NCBI GenBank assembly: GCA_944387755.1
Contig: CALXGC010000145.1
Coordinates: 1 to 13,870 of the forward strand
DNA from: an uncultured Oscillospiraceae bacterium
GTDB lineage: Bacteria > Bacillota_A > Clostridia > Oscillospirales > Oscillospiraceae
Direction of reading: 5' to 3'
DNA: 13,870 nucleotides
In this document: one piece after another, positions 7,864-13,870 of the stretch
Position numbering within the stretch: the stretch's first letter is position 1
How the letters are laid out: the number at the start of each line of letters is the position of its first letter
Notes under the pieces: model-generated
Told to the model about the DNA's origin: nothing
What the model saw: only the letters and a program-made list of their open reading frames with translations
Database searches by the model: none
Translations under genes and position numbers: made by a program

Positions 7864-8466
7864 TCAGGGGAAAAGTAAATCCCGAAGCAGAAGGAAGAGG
7901 AGAAGAAAAGCGAGGCATCCGCCGATAGACGCAGCAAGACCGCCCGGCCGCTTTTTTGTGCCGGAGGAGGTCCGGGGTTCCGGCGGCCGGACAGGCTGCG
8001 CCGGCCTCTCAGGGGAGGCCGGCCGGGGCTTTTCCTCTGAGAGGAGGCTGGCAAAGTCCCACTGCTCCGACGCCCCGCCGGTGCAGGGCGCCGGAGGGGC
8101 CGGCGGGTCTCCGGCGCGCTCTGTTTTGGGCTGGCCCACAGTCCAGTCCGGCTGCGTTCCAAAGGACAGGGGAGGGGGAAAGCTCCGGCCGGAGGGCTTC
8201 GGCGCTCTGAGGCTCTGGTTGTCCGGCTTGGTCCAGCCAAAATTTTTCTCCCTGCGGGGGACGCCGGATTTTTTGGGAGCGGGAGCGGCAGGGGCGGCCG
8301 CCAGCCGCGCGGCCCGCCGGGCCTCCTGATAGGCCTTGTGGAGCCGCTGAAAGCCCTCCGGGTCCTCCTCCGGATGGGCGGTTTTCAGCCGCTGGGCATA
8401 GGCCCGGCGCACCGTCTCCAGGTCGGCGGGGCCCTTCAATCCAAGCTCGCTCCAGGGCCAGGTCAT
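7864..8466 (-). CDS. J-domain-like, C-terminally membrane-anchored co-chaperone of HscC
   Basis: This 200-residue protein has three parts. Residues 1-50 resemble a J domain (WSELGLKGPADLETVRRAYA, then RLKTAHPEEDPEGFQRLHKAY). The canonical HPD is replaced by HPEEDPEGF at 31-39, as in the atypical J proteins DjlB/DjlC that partner HscC in E. coli. A Pro/Ala-rich, low-complexity linker spans about 51-175. A hydrophobic segment at about 179-198 (SIGGCLAFLLLFLLLRDLLF) ends the protein, so it is probably tail-anchored with the J-like part in the cytosol. It should recruit HscC and stimulate its ATPase at the membrane. The start overlaps the hscC stop in ATGA, so the two are probably translationally coupled. 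No clear terminator follows, so readthrough toward the ilv leader is possible. Confidence 0.75.
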   Translation of the reverse strand: MTWPWSELGLKGPADLETVRRAYAQRLKTAHPEEDPEGFQRLHKAYQEARRAARLAAAPAAPAPKKSGVPRREKNFGWTKPDNQSLRAPKPSGRSFPPPLSFGTQPDWTVGQPKTERAGDPPAPPAPCTGGASEQWDFASLLSEEKPRPASPERPAQPVRPPEPRTSSGTKKRPGGLAASIGGCLAFLLLFLLLRDLLFP

Positions 8467-10178
8467 GGCGTCTCCCCCTCCCCGCCGTCCTGGGAGTCGC
8501 AGCCCAGATAGGCGTCCAGGTTGTCCAGGAACTGTTCCATCTTCTGGGAGGCCTTGGCCACCCGGATGGACTCCTGGGTGGACAGCTGCTCCTGATACCA
8601 GGAGAGGTTCCGGTCCACCTGGGCCCGCAGCTCTCCCACCGTCATGGCGTACAGCCGCTCCGCGCGGGCCAGCAGGGCGCGGGGGCGCTCCTGCTCCCTG
8701 GGGTGGAGCTTCAGGGCGGACAGCTCCTTCAGACGGCGCTCCGCCTCCTGGGGGGACATGTCCTTGTTCTGCAGAAGCAGGCGGGAGCGCTGGCCGCTTC
8801 TGCTGACGGCCTCCACCTCCAGAAGCCCGTTGATGTCGTAAGTAAAGCGGACACGGATGGACTGTTCGCCCCGGTCCGCGGCGGGCGCGGTGACGGACAG
8901 CTCCCCCAGGAAGGCGTTGTCCTGACAGTAGGGATTTTCACCCTGGTACACCCGGACGGTGAGTTTGGTCTGTCCGTCGTGCACCGTGTAGAAGACGTCC
9001 TCCTTGCTGGAGGGGAGGACGCTGTTGCGCTCGATAAGGGGGGCCATCCGGTCCCGCCCAGGCTCCGCCGGGTTATAGACCGCGACGCCCAGGGTGAAGG
9101 GACACACGTCGGTGAGCACCAGCTCCTTCAGACCGGGGACGCGGGCCTTCATGGCGGCGGAGATTCCGGCGCCCAGGGCGATGGCGGTGTCCGGACTGCT
9201 GTTCCGGGCAGGCTCCCTGCCCAGAAGCTGGGCGATGTACTGCCGCACCGAGGGCATGTGGCTGGAGCCCCCCACCATCACCAGCTCGTCCAGCTCCGAG
9301 GGGGACATGCCGGCGTCCTGGAAGACCTTCCGCACCGGCTCCGCCATCCGCCGGAACAGGCGGCTGCAGGCGCGGATCAGCCACTCGTTGTTCAGGGGGA
9401 GGGAGGCCTGAATACTGCCGTCGTCAATCGACATAATAACCATTTTTTGGGTGGTCAGGGCCATTTTGCAGATCTCCGCCTGGCGGATGAGCATCTCCCG
9501 CTGGCCGTCGGAGAGCTGGTGAAAGTCGATTCCGGTCTCCCGGCAGAAGCTCTTGGCGATGGCGCGGTCGAAATCAGAGCCCCCCAGCCGGTTGTCCCCG
9601 CTGACCGCCGTGACGCTGACGACGTTTTCAAAGCGCTCCACCAGGGACACGTCCAGAGTCCCGCCTCCCAGGTCGAACACCAGACAGACCTTGTCCGCCT
9701 CGCCCTCGGCGATGTGGGCGGACACGGCGGCGGCGGAGGGCTCGTTGACCAGCCGCTCTACCTTCAGGCCGGCCAGCGCGCCGGCCCGCTTGGTGGCGGC
9801 CCGCTGTGCCTCGGCGAAATAGGCGGGCACGCTGATGACCGCCTCTGTCACCGGCTCGCCCAGATAGTGCTCCGCGTCCTCCCGCAGGCGGCGCAGCACC
9901 AGGGCGGACAGCTCCTCCGGGCGGAAGGTGTGGCATCCCAGCGTATAGCGCTTCTCTGTGCCCATGTCCCGCTTGAAGCGGGAGGCGGTCCGGTCCGGGT
10001 GGGAGATCAGCCGCTCTTTGGCGGCCTGGCCCACCAGAATGGTCTCATCCTCGTCCACGCTGACCACGCTGGGGGTGAGATAGCCCCCGAAGGCGTTGGG
10101 AATGAGCTCGCTGCGCCCATTGCGCCACACTGCGGCCAGACTGTTTGTTGTTCCCAAATCAATGCCCAGAATTGCCAT
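8463..10178 (-). CDS. hscC: HscC-type Hsp70 chaperone
   Basis: This 571-residue protein is shorter than DnaK (about 610-640) and fits the HscC branch. The ATPase domain shows the phosphate-1 loop GIDLGTTNS (4-12), NEPSAAA, the phosphate-2 loop FDLGGGT (168-174), GGSDFD, and the adenosine loop VGGSS (302-306). The interdomain linker LVLTDVCPFTLG has Asp at 357 instead of the DnaK VLLLDVTPLSLG form, which is typical of HscC. A beta substrate-binding part (to about 470) and a short helical lid follow. It is an ATP-driven cytosolic chaperone with specialised clients. The ATG at 10178 follows GGAGGAG by 5-6 bases; the frame is open further up but without family similarity. The partner J-like gene overlaps its stop. 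Confidence 0.92.
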   Translation of the reverse strand: MAILGIDLGTTNSLAAVWRNGRSELIPNAFGGYLTPSVVSVDEDETILVGQAAKERLISHPDRTASRFKRDMGTEKRYTLGCHTFRPEELSALVLRRLREDAEHYLGEPVTEAVISVPAYFAEAQRAATKRAGALAGLKVERLVNEPSAAAVSAHIAEGEADKVCLVFDLGGGTLDVSLVERFENVVSVTAVSGDNRLGGSDFDRAIAKSFCRETGIDFHQLSDGQREMLIRQAEICKMALTTQKMVIMSIDDGSIQASLPLNNEWLIRACSRLFRRMAEPVRKVFQDAGMSPSELDELVMVGGSSHMPSVRQYIAQLLGREPARNSSPDTAIALGAGISAAMKARVPGLKELVLTDVCPFTLGVAVYNPAEPGRDRMAPLIERNSVLPSSKEDVFYTVHDGQTKLTVRVYQGENPYCQDNAFLGELSVTAPAADRGEQSIRVRFTYDINGLLEVEAVSRSGQRSRLLLQNKDMSPQEAERRLKELSALKLHPREQERPRALLARAERLYAMTVGELRAQVDRNLSWYQEQLSTQESIRVAKASQKMEQFLDNLDAYLGCDSQDGGEGETP

Positions 10179-10209
10179 GGGTCTCTCCTCCAATGCGGTG
10201 GTTTGTGCT

Positions 10210-10239
10210 ATTTTAACATATCTGTCCCGCCCACGGCAA
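10210..10239 (-). promoter_or_regulatory. Possible hscC promoter
   Basis: On the - strand TGTTAAAAT forms an extended -10 (TAAAAT at 10215-10210). A weak -35, TTGCCG, lies 18 bases upstream at 10239-10234. It lies between the ferredoxin terminator and hscC, where a promoter is expected. Confidence 0.5.
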
Positions 10240-10254
10240 GAGCGGCCGGACAAC

Positions 10255-10285
10255 AAAAAGCGGAGCGCCCCTGAGAGGCGCTCCG
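10255..10285 (-). terminator. Intrinsic terminator of the ferredoxin gene
   Basis: A perfect 9-bp stem (cggagcgcc 10261-10269 with ggcgctccg 10277-10285) has a 7-base loop. On the - strand it is followed by CTTTTTG. It ends the ferredoxin transcript before hscC. Confidence 0.88.
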
Positions 10286-10289
10286 GAGG

Positions 10290-10475
10290 TCAGGGTGTGA
10301 TTTCGATGGCGCTGACGGGGCAGCTCTCCGCCGCCTCCTGGACAAGGCCCTCCTGATCTGGATAGACGGTGTCTCTGGCGGCGGCCACGCCCTCCTCGGT
10401 CATGAGAAAGACACAGCCGCAGGTGTTGACGCACAGGCCGCAGCCGATGCAGTTTTCGTTGACATGGACGTTCAC
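10290..10475 (-). CDS. Small single-cluster [4Fe-4S] ferredoxin
   Basis: This 61-residue acidic electron carrier has the cluster motif C-x2-C-x2-C at Cys9, Cys12 and Cys15 (CIGCGLC), and the fourth ligand Cys52 in SCPVSAIEI. That is the layout of single [4Fe-4S] ferredoxins. Cys19 and Cys21 (NTCGCVF) are extra; Cys19 sits where two-cluster ferredoxins place a ligand for the second cluster, but the other ligands for it are missing. It would serve cytosolic redox enzymes; no specific partner lies next to it. The start is GTG at 10475, after AGGGAGGG at 8 bases. It has its own terminator, so it is probably monocistronic. Its promoter is not obvious: TATAGA about 70 bases upstream is a weak -10 candidate. 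Confidence 0.9.
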   Translation of the reverse strand: MNVHVNENCIGCGLCVNTCGCVFLMTEEGVAAARDTVYPDQEGLVQEAAESCPVSAIEITP

Positions 10476-10594
10476 AGACGTTCCCTCCCTGGTTTTTTTC
10501 TTACTCTGTCCGGAATTGGCCGGATCTATACGTCCCCTGTCTGTTTAGACGGAAAGGAGCGGGGGAAGCCGCGGGAAATTTTGAATTTTTTGTC

Positions 10595-10623
10595 TTGACT
10601 CTCTCAGAAAAAGGTGCTAGAAT
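10595..10623 (+). promoter_or_regulatory. Promoter of the L7Ae-rpsL-rpsG-fusA operon
   Basis: TTGACT (10595-10600) and TAGAAT (10618-10623) have the ideal 17-base spacer. Transcription would start near 10630, about 75 bases before the L7Ae start codon. Confidence 0.75.
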
Positions 10624-10636
10624 ACCAAATTGCGGT

Positions 10637-10662
10637 GGTAAGGGCAGGTATGCCCTTTTACC
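10637..10662 (+). other. Hairpin at the 5' end of the str-operon leader
   Basis: The arm ggtaagggca (10637-10646) pairs with tgccct..tacc (10651-10662), with a two-base bulge and the loop ggta. It lies a few bases after the predicted transcription start and could protect the mRNA 5' end or regulate initiation. The function is inferred. Confidence 0.4.
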
Positions 10663-10705
10663 CGATGAAACGCCCCTGTTTTCGGGGGAGAGGAGGGCGC
10701 CGAAC

Positions 10706-10945
10706 ATGCTGGAAGAACTCAAGCAGGGCAGCAAAGTGGTGGGAGCCAAGCAGACCCGCCGCGCCCTGAAGGACGGCCGGGCCAAGAAGCTTTTCATGGC
10801 CAAGGACGCCGACCCCCGTCTGCTTCAGCCTCTGGTCCAGGAGGCGGTCCGCACCGGCGTGCGGGTGGAGCAGGCGGACACCATGAAACAGCTGGGCGAG
10901 GCCTGCGGCATTGCCGTGGGGGCCGCCGTGGCCGTTCTGGTGTGA
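10706..10945 (+). CDS. rplGB: L7Ae-family ribosomal/K-turn binding protein
   Basis: This 79-residue protein matches the short bacterial L7Ae family (YbxF/YlxQ type) in length. It shows the expected succession: GSKVVGAKQTRRALKDGRAK, LFMAKDADPRLL, then the LGEACGIAVGAAVAVLV end with the conserved CGI.VGAA loop. In Bacillus, YbxF binds K-turn RNA and its gene lies directly before rpsL, as here. A role in ribosome function or RNA binding is therefore likely but not proven. The ATG at 10706 follows GAGGAGGG by 8 bases; the frame is open earlier, but that part includes the promoter and lacks similarity. A hairpin (10948-10966) follows, then rpsL. Confidence 0.88.
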   Translation: MLEELKQGSKVVGAKQTRRALKDGRAKKLFMAKDADPRLLQPLVQEAVRTGVRVEQADTMKQLGEACGIAVGAAVAVLV

Positions 10946-10947
10946 GC

Positions 10948-10978
10948 TTCCCGCCGGCGGCGGGAAAAATTTCTTTTT
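10948..10978 (+). terminator. Weak terminator or attenuator between L7Ae and rpsL
   Basis: A perfect 8-bp stem (ttcccgcc 10948-10955, ggcgggaa 10959-10966) with a 3-base loop is followed after AAA by TTTCTTTTT. The interrupted T-tract suggests partial termination, which would lower or separate rpsL transcription. Confidence 0.55.
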
Positions 10979-10980
10979 GG

Positions 10981-11015
10981 TTTTAACAGAATAGGATTTA
11001 CTTATTTTGTTAAAA
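10981..11015. promoter_or_regulatory. Near-perfect palindrome overlapping a likely rpsL promoter
   Basis: The arm ttttaacagaata (10981-10993) and tattttgttaaaa (11003-11015) match except for one G-T pair, with a 9-base spacer. The right arm contains TGTTAAAAT (11008-11016), a good extended -10 element, with no clear -35. This arrangement could be an operator over an internal promoter. It could also be an AT-rich RNA stem. Confidence 0.5.
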
Positions 11016-11062
11016 TAAATACCATGCCCCACAGGGCAGAACTTTTGGAAAGGAGGAAAAAC

Positions 11063-11497
11063 ATGCCTACTTTTAATCAGCTGGTCCGCAAGGGCCGCGA
11101 GCAGGTGACTACCAAGTCCACCTCCCCCGCCCTCCAGCACGGTCTGAACACCCTGAAGAACCGCCAGACCGACCTGCCTTCTCCTCAGAAGAGAGGCGTG
11201 TGCACTGCCGTTCGTACTTCCACCCCGAAGAAGCCGAACTCCGCTCTGCGTAAGATCGCCCGTGTGCGTCTGACCAACGGCTATGAGGTGACGGCCTATA
11301 TCCCCGGCGTGGGCCACAACCTGCAGGAGCACTCCGTGGTGATGATCCGCGGCGGCCGTGTCAAGGACCTGCCCGGCGTGCGTTACCACATCATCCGCGG
11401 CTCTCTGGACACCCAGGGCGTCAACGGCCGTATGCAGGCCCGTTCCAAGTACGGCGCCAAGCGTCCCAAGGCCGGCAAGGGCGGCGCCAAGAAGTAA
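11063..11497 (+). CDS. rpsL: 30S ribosomal protein S12
   Basis: This 144-residue S12 sits in the decoding centre of the 30S subunit. It begins [12 protein letters not shown] and has the Gram-positive-type longer N-terminal region before [11 protein letters not shown]. The invariant [11 protein letters not shown] block carries Lys56 and Lys57, the streptomycin-sensitive state. [13 protein letters not shown] contains Lys101 and Asp102; the latter matches the Asp that RimO methylthiolates in some bacteria. The C-terminus has a basic tail (KAGKGGAKK) beyond the usual SKYG.KRPK end. The ATG at 11063 follows GGAAAGGAGG by 7 bases. An earlier in-frame ATG at 11024 is unlikely because it lacks a ribosome site and adds non-conserved residues. 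The gap to rpsG is unusually long (250 bases). Confidence 0.97.
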   Translation: MPTFNQLVRKGREQVTTKSTSPALQHGLNTLKNRQTDLPSPQKRGVCTAVRTSTPKKPNSALRKIARVRLTNGYEVTAYIPGVGHNLQEHSVVMIRGGRVKDLPGVRYHIIRGSLDTQGVNGRMQARSKYGAKRPKAGKGGAKK

Positions 11498-11708
11498 TTT
11501 TTTGCAAAGCAAAAAATTGCTGTAGGGCGCGCAGCGTGCGCCCGCCTGTCAGGCCGGAAGCCTGACCCATGAATTTGCATTGTGCGTTTTGCGCAAGGCA
11601 GCTCCGCCTTGCCGAGCGTTTCCGATATAGCCCCTCCGCCGCAGGCGGAGACGGACATATGGGCAGACCTCGGACAGGCATTTTACGGAGCACACTCGTG
11701 TTTCGAGT
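11496..11708. repeat. Hairpin-rich palindromic region between rpsL and rpsG
   Basis: Six inverted repeats lie in about 210 bases. They are aattttttgc/gcaaaaaatt (11496-11518), gggcgc/gcgccc (11525-11543), gtcaggc/gcctgac (11548-11566), gcaaggc/gccttgc (11593-11612), ctccgcc/ggcggag (11634-11650) and actcg/cgagt (11694-11708). No T-tract follows any GC-rich stem, so none is a standard terminator. An open frame from 11569 (MNLHCAFCARQLRLAERF) runs through it into rpsG out of frame and is probably not a gene. The region looks like an inserted intergenic palindromic element (REP/MITE-like), though only a genome search could show copies. Confidence 0.6.
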
Positions 11709-11747
11709 ACCTATGATTTCTAATTTTATAAGAAGGAGGGAAGCAAC

Positions 11748-12218
11748 GTGCCCAGAAGAGGAAATGTACCCAAGCGGGAGGTTCTGCCCGATCCGCTGTA
11801 TAACTCCGTCCTGGTGACAAAGCTGACCAACAGCATTATGCTGGACGGCAAGAAGGGCGTGGCCCAGAAGGTGGTCTACGGCGCCTTCGACATCATCCGG
11901 GACAAGACCGGTAAGGAGCCCATGGAGGTTTACACCCAGGCTCTGGAGAACATCATGCCCTCCCTGGAGGTCAAGGCCCGCCGCGTGGGCGGCGCCACCT
12001 ACCAGGTGCCCATCGAGGTCCGCCCGGAGCGCCGTCAGACCCTGGGTCTGCGCTGGCTGACGTCTTACGCCCGCAGCCGCGGCGAGAAGACCATGAAGGA
12101 GCGTCTGGCCGGCGAGATCATGGACGCCGCCAACAACTTGGGCGGCGCCGTGAAAAAGCGCGAGGACACCCACAAGATGGCCGAGTCCAATAAGGCCTTC
12201 GCGCACTATCGCTGGTAA
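11748..12218 (+). CDS. rpsG: 30S ribosomal protein S7
   Basis: This 156-residue protein has the standard length for S7, the primary 16S rRNA 3'-domain binder that organises the 30S head and contacts E-site tRNA. It opens [16 protein letters not shown] and contains [20 protein letters not shown] and [11 protein letters not shown]. The C-terminal block reads [20 protein letters not shown], all as expected. The start is GTG at 11748, after GAAGGAGGG at 7 bases. GTG rather than ATG may soften initiation in an otherwise highly expressed gene. It is separated from rpsL by the hairpin-rich spacer and from fusA by 18 bases. In E. coli S7 represses the str operon by binding near this same rpsL-rpsG junction; whether that applies here is unknown. 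Confidence 0.97.
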   Translation: MPRRGNVPKREVLPDPLYNSVLVTKLTNSIMLDGKKGVAQKVVYGAFDIIRDKTGKEPMEVYTQALENIMPSLEVKARRVGGATYQVPIEVRPERRQTLGLRWLTSYARSRGEKTMKERLAGEIMDAANNLGGAVKKREDTHKMAESNKAFAHYRW

Positions 12219-12236
12219 TCCAAAAGGAGACGAAGT

Positions 12237-13870
12237 ATGCCTAGAAAAGTTTCTTTGAAGAATACCCGCAATATTGGCATTATGGCCCACATCGACGCCG
12301 GCAAAACCACCACCACCGAGCGGATTCTCTACTACACCGGCGTCAACTACAAAATCGGCGAGACCCACGAGGGTACCGCCACCATGGACTGGATGGCCCA
12401 GGAGCAGGAGCGCGGCATCACCATCACCTCCGCCGCCACCACCTGCTATTGGCAGGGCACCAAGAACCAGTTCCCCCAGACCCGCATCAACATCATCGAT
12501 ACGCCGGGCCACGTGGACTTCACCGTGGAGGTGGAGCGCTCCCTGCGCGTGCTGGACGGCTCTGTCACCGTCATGTGCGCCAAGGGCGGCGTGGAGCCCC
12601 AGTCCGAGACTGTGTGGCGTCAGGCCGATCACTATAAGGTCCCCCGGATGATCTATATCAACAAGATGGACATCCTGGGCGCCAACTTCTACCACGTCCT
12701 GGAGATGATCGCCGATCGCCTGAAGTGCAACGCCGTGCCCATTCAGCTTCCCATCGGCTCTGAGGACACCTTCAAGGGCATCATCGACCTCATTGAGATG
12801 GACGCCGACATCTACTACGACGAGATGGGCAAGGACATGCGCGTGGAGCCCATTCCGGAGGACATGGTGGACTTGGCCAACGAGTACCATGAGAAGCTCA
12901 TGGACGCCGTGTCCATGGTGGACGACGAGATCATGGAGCTGTATCTGGCCGGGGAGGAGGTTCCCCAGGAGAAGATCCGGGCCGCCATCCGCAAGGCCAC
13001 CATCGACAACGAGATGGTCCCCGTCACCTGCGGCACCTCTTACCGCAACAAGGGCGTGCAGAAGCTGCTGGACGCCATCGTGGACTATATGCCCTCCCCT
13101 CTGGACATCCCCGCCATCAAGGGCGTCAACCCCGACACCGACGAGGAGGACGAGCGTCCCGCCTCTGACGAGGCCCCCTTCTCCGCCCTGGCCTTCAAGA
13201 TTGCCACCGACCCCTTTGTGGGCCGTCTGTCCTTCATCCGTGTGTACTCCGGTACGCTGAATACCGGCACCACGGTGCTCAACGCCACCAAGAACCAGCG
13301 TGAGCGCATCGGCCGCATCCTGCAGATGCACGCCAATCACCGGGAGGATATCGAGACCGTGTACTCCGGCGACATCGCCGCCGTCATCGGCCTGAAGAAC
13401 TCCACCACCGGCGACACCCTGTGCGACGAGAAGAACCCCATCATTCTGGAGTCCATGGAGTTCCCGGAGCCCGTTATCCGCGTGGCCATCGAGCCCAAGA
13501 CCAAGGCCGGTCAGGAGAAGATGGGCATCGCTCTGGCCAAGCTGGCCGAGGAGGACCCCACCTTTAAGACCTACACCGACGAGGAGACCGGTCAGACTAT
13601 CATCGCCGGCATGGGCGAGCTCCACCTGGAGATCATCGTGGACCGCCTGCTGCGCGAGTACAAGGTGGAGGCCAACGTGGGCGCGCCCCAGGTGGCCTAT
13701 AAGGAGACCATCCGCAAGGCGGTGGACCAGGACACCAAGTACGCCCGCCAGTCCGGCGGTAAGGGCCAGTACGGCCACGTCAAGATCCACGTGGAGCCCA
13801 ACGAGTCCGGCAAGGGCTATGAGTTCATCAACAACATCGTGGGCGGCGCCATTCCCAAGGAGTATATCCC
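12237..13870 (+). CDS. fusA: Elongation factor G, 3' end outside the window
   Basis: The frame is open from ATG 12237 (after AAAGGAG) to the window edge: 544 complete codons of an expected 690-700. EF-G is the GTPase that drives translocation and, with RRF, ribosome recycling. The G domain shows the P-loop AHIDAGKTT (17-25), the switch I ERGIT block, DTPGH (88-92) and NKMD (142-145). [11 protein letters not shown] replaces the E. coli-like NKMDR.GADF, as I recall for clostridial EF-G. Domain II ([20 protein letters not shown]), domain III ([20 protein letters not shown]) and the start of domain IV ([11 protein letters not shown]) follow. It is co-transcribed with rpsG, 18 bases downstream. 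The protein appears intact; the 3' end cannot be checked. Confidence 0.97.
   Translation, partial: MPRKVSLKNTRNIGIMAHIDAGKTTTTERILYYTGVNYKIGETHEGTATMDWMAQEQERGITITSAATTCYWQGTKNQFPQTRINIIDTPGHVDFTVEVERSLRVLDGSVTVMCAKGGVEPQSETVWRQADHYKVPRMIYINKMDILGANFYHVLEMIADRLKCNAVPIQLPIGSEDTFKGIIDLIEMDADIYYDEMGKDMRVEPIPEDMVDLANEYHEKLMDAVSMVDDEIMELYLAGEEVPQEKIRAAIRKATIDNEMVPVTCGTSYRNKGVQKLLDAIVDYMPSPLDIPAIKGVNPDTDEEDERPASDEAPFSALAFKIATDPFVGRLSFIRVYSGTLNTGTTVLNATKNQRERIGRILQMHANHREDIETVYSGDIAAVIGLKNSTTGDTLCDEKNPIILESMEFPEPVIRVAIEPKTKAGQEKMGIALAKLAEEDPTFKTYTDEETGQTIIAGMGELHLEIIVDRLLREYKVEANVGAPQVAYKETIRKAVDQDTKYARQSGGKGQYGHVKIHVEPNESGKGYEFINNIVGGAIPKEYI

Noticed and set aside
7801..7866. Terminator for the hscC/J-like operon
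   Set aside because: Only short stems (gcggc/gccgc, ccgc/gcgg) without a following T-run on the - strand were found.
8703..10274. 523-codon open frame opposite hscC
   Set aside because: It is antisense to a well-supported Hsp70 gene, and its composition is typical of a shadow frame.
10661..10700. Possible K-turn in the L7Ae leader
   Set aside because: GA dinucleotides flank a CCCC/GGGG stem, but four unpaired bases separate one GA from the stem, so the K-turn geometry does not fit.
11569..11817. Small frame MNLHCAFCARQLRLAERF... in the rpsL-rpsG spacer
   Set aside because: It lacks a ribosome site, runs into rpsG out of frame, and consists of palindromic sequence translated by chance.
11421..13790. 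789-codon open frame opposite rpsG and fusA
   Set aside because: It crosses several essential genes and the hairpin spacer, its residue content is an artefact of the GC-rich complement, and no motif is seen.

Overview
The window looks like part of a GC-rich Clostridia chromosome, most likely a gut Oscillospiraceae (Flavonifractor/Lawsonibacter-like). This is inferred from the gene families present, a T-box in front of the ilv genes, the Gram-positive rplGB-rpsL-rpsG-fusA order, and strong GGAGG ribosome sites. No species can be fixed from sequence reading alone.

Left part (1-1635, + strand): the tail of a CoA-acylating aldehyde dehydrogenase resembling clostridial succinate-semialdehyde dehydrogenase. 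A 17-bp perfect hairpin and then a butyryl-/4-hydroxybutyryl-CoA transferase family gene follow. Together they suggest a succinate/4-hydroxybutyrate to butyrate fermentation module. The transferase has Gly where the family has its catalytic Glu. Two terminators, one per strand, separate it from the convergent ilv operon.

Middle part (1664-7807, - strand): a branched-chain amino acid operon transcribed right to left. It runs promoter, T-box leader with a probable Leu (CUC) specifier, divergent ilvB, ilvN, canonical ilvB, second ilvN, ilvC. Two complete acetolactate synthase large/small subunit pairs thus lie in tandem. ilvC carries a one-base deletion in its NADPH-binding loop that splits the reading frame.

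Next (7864-10285, - strand): hscC, an Hsp70 paralogue, overlaps by 4 bases a gene for a tail-anchored J-like protein without the canonical HPD. A small ferredoxin gene with its own terminator lies upstream of hscC.

Right part (10595-13870, + strand): a promoter, an L7Ae-family protein gene, then rpsL, rpsG and the first three quarters of fusA. A near-perfect palindrome overlaps a likely extended -10 promoter ahead of rpsL. A 250-base spacer full of hairpins separates rpsL from rpsG.

Most of the window is housekeeping. I see no phage, transposase, CRISPR array, tRNA or rRNA, and no convincing wholly new system. The best leads are the transferase lacking its nucleophile, the divergent second acetolactate synthase, the split ilvC, the HscC/J-protein pair and the hairpin-rich insertion in the str operon.
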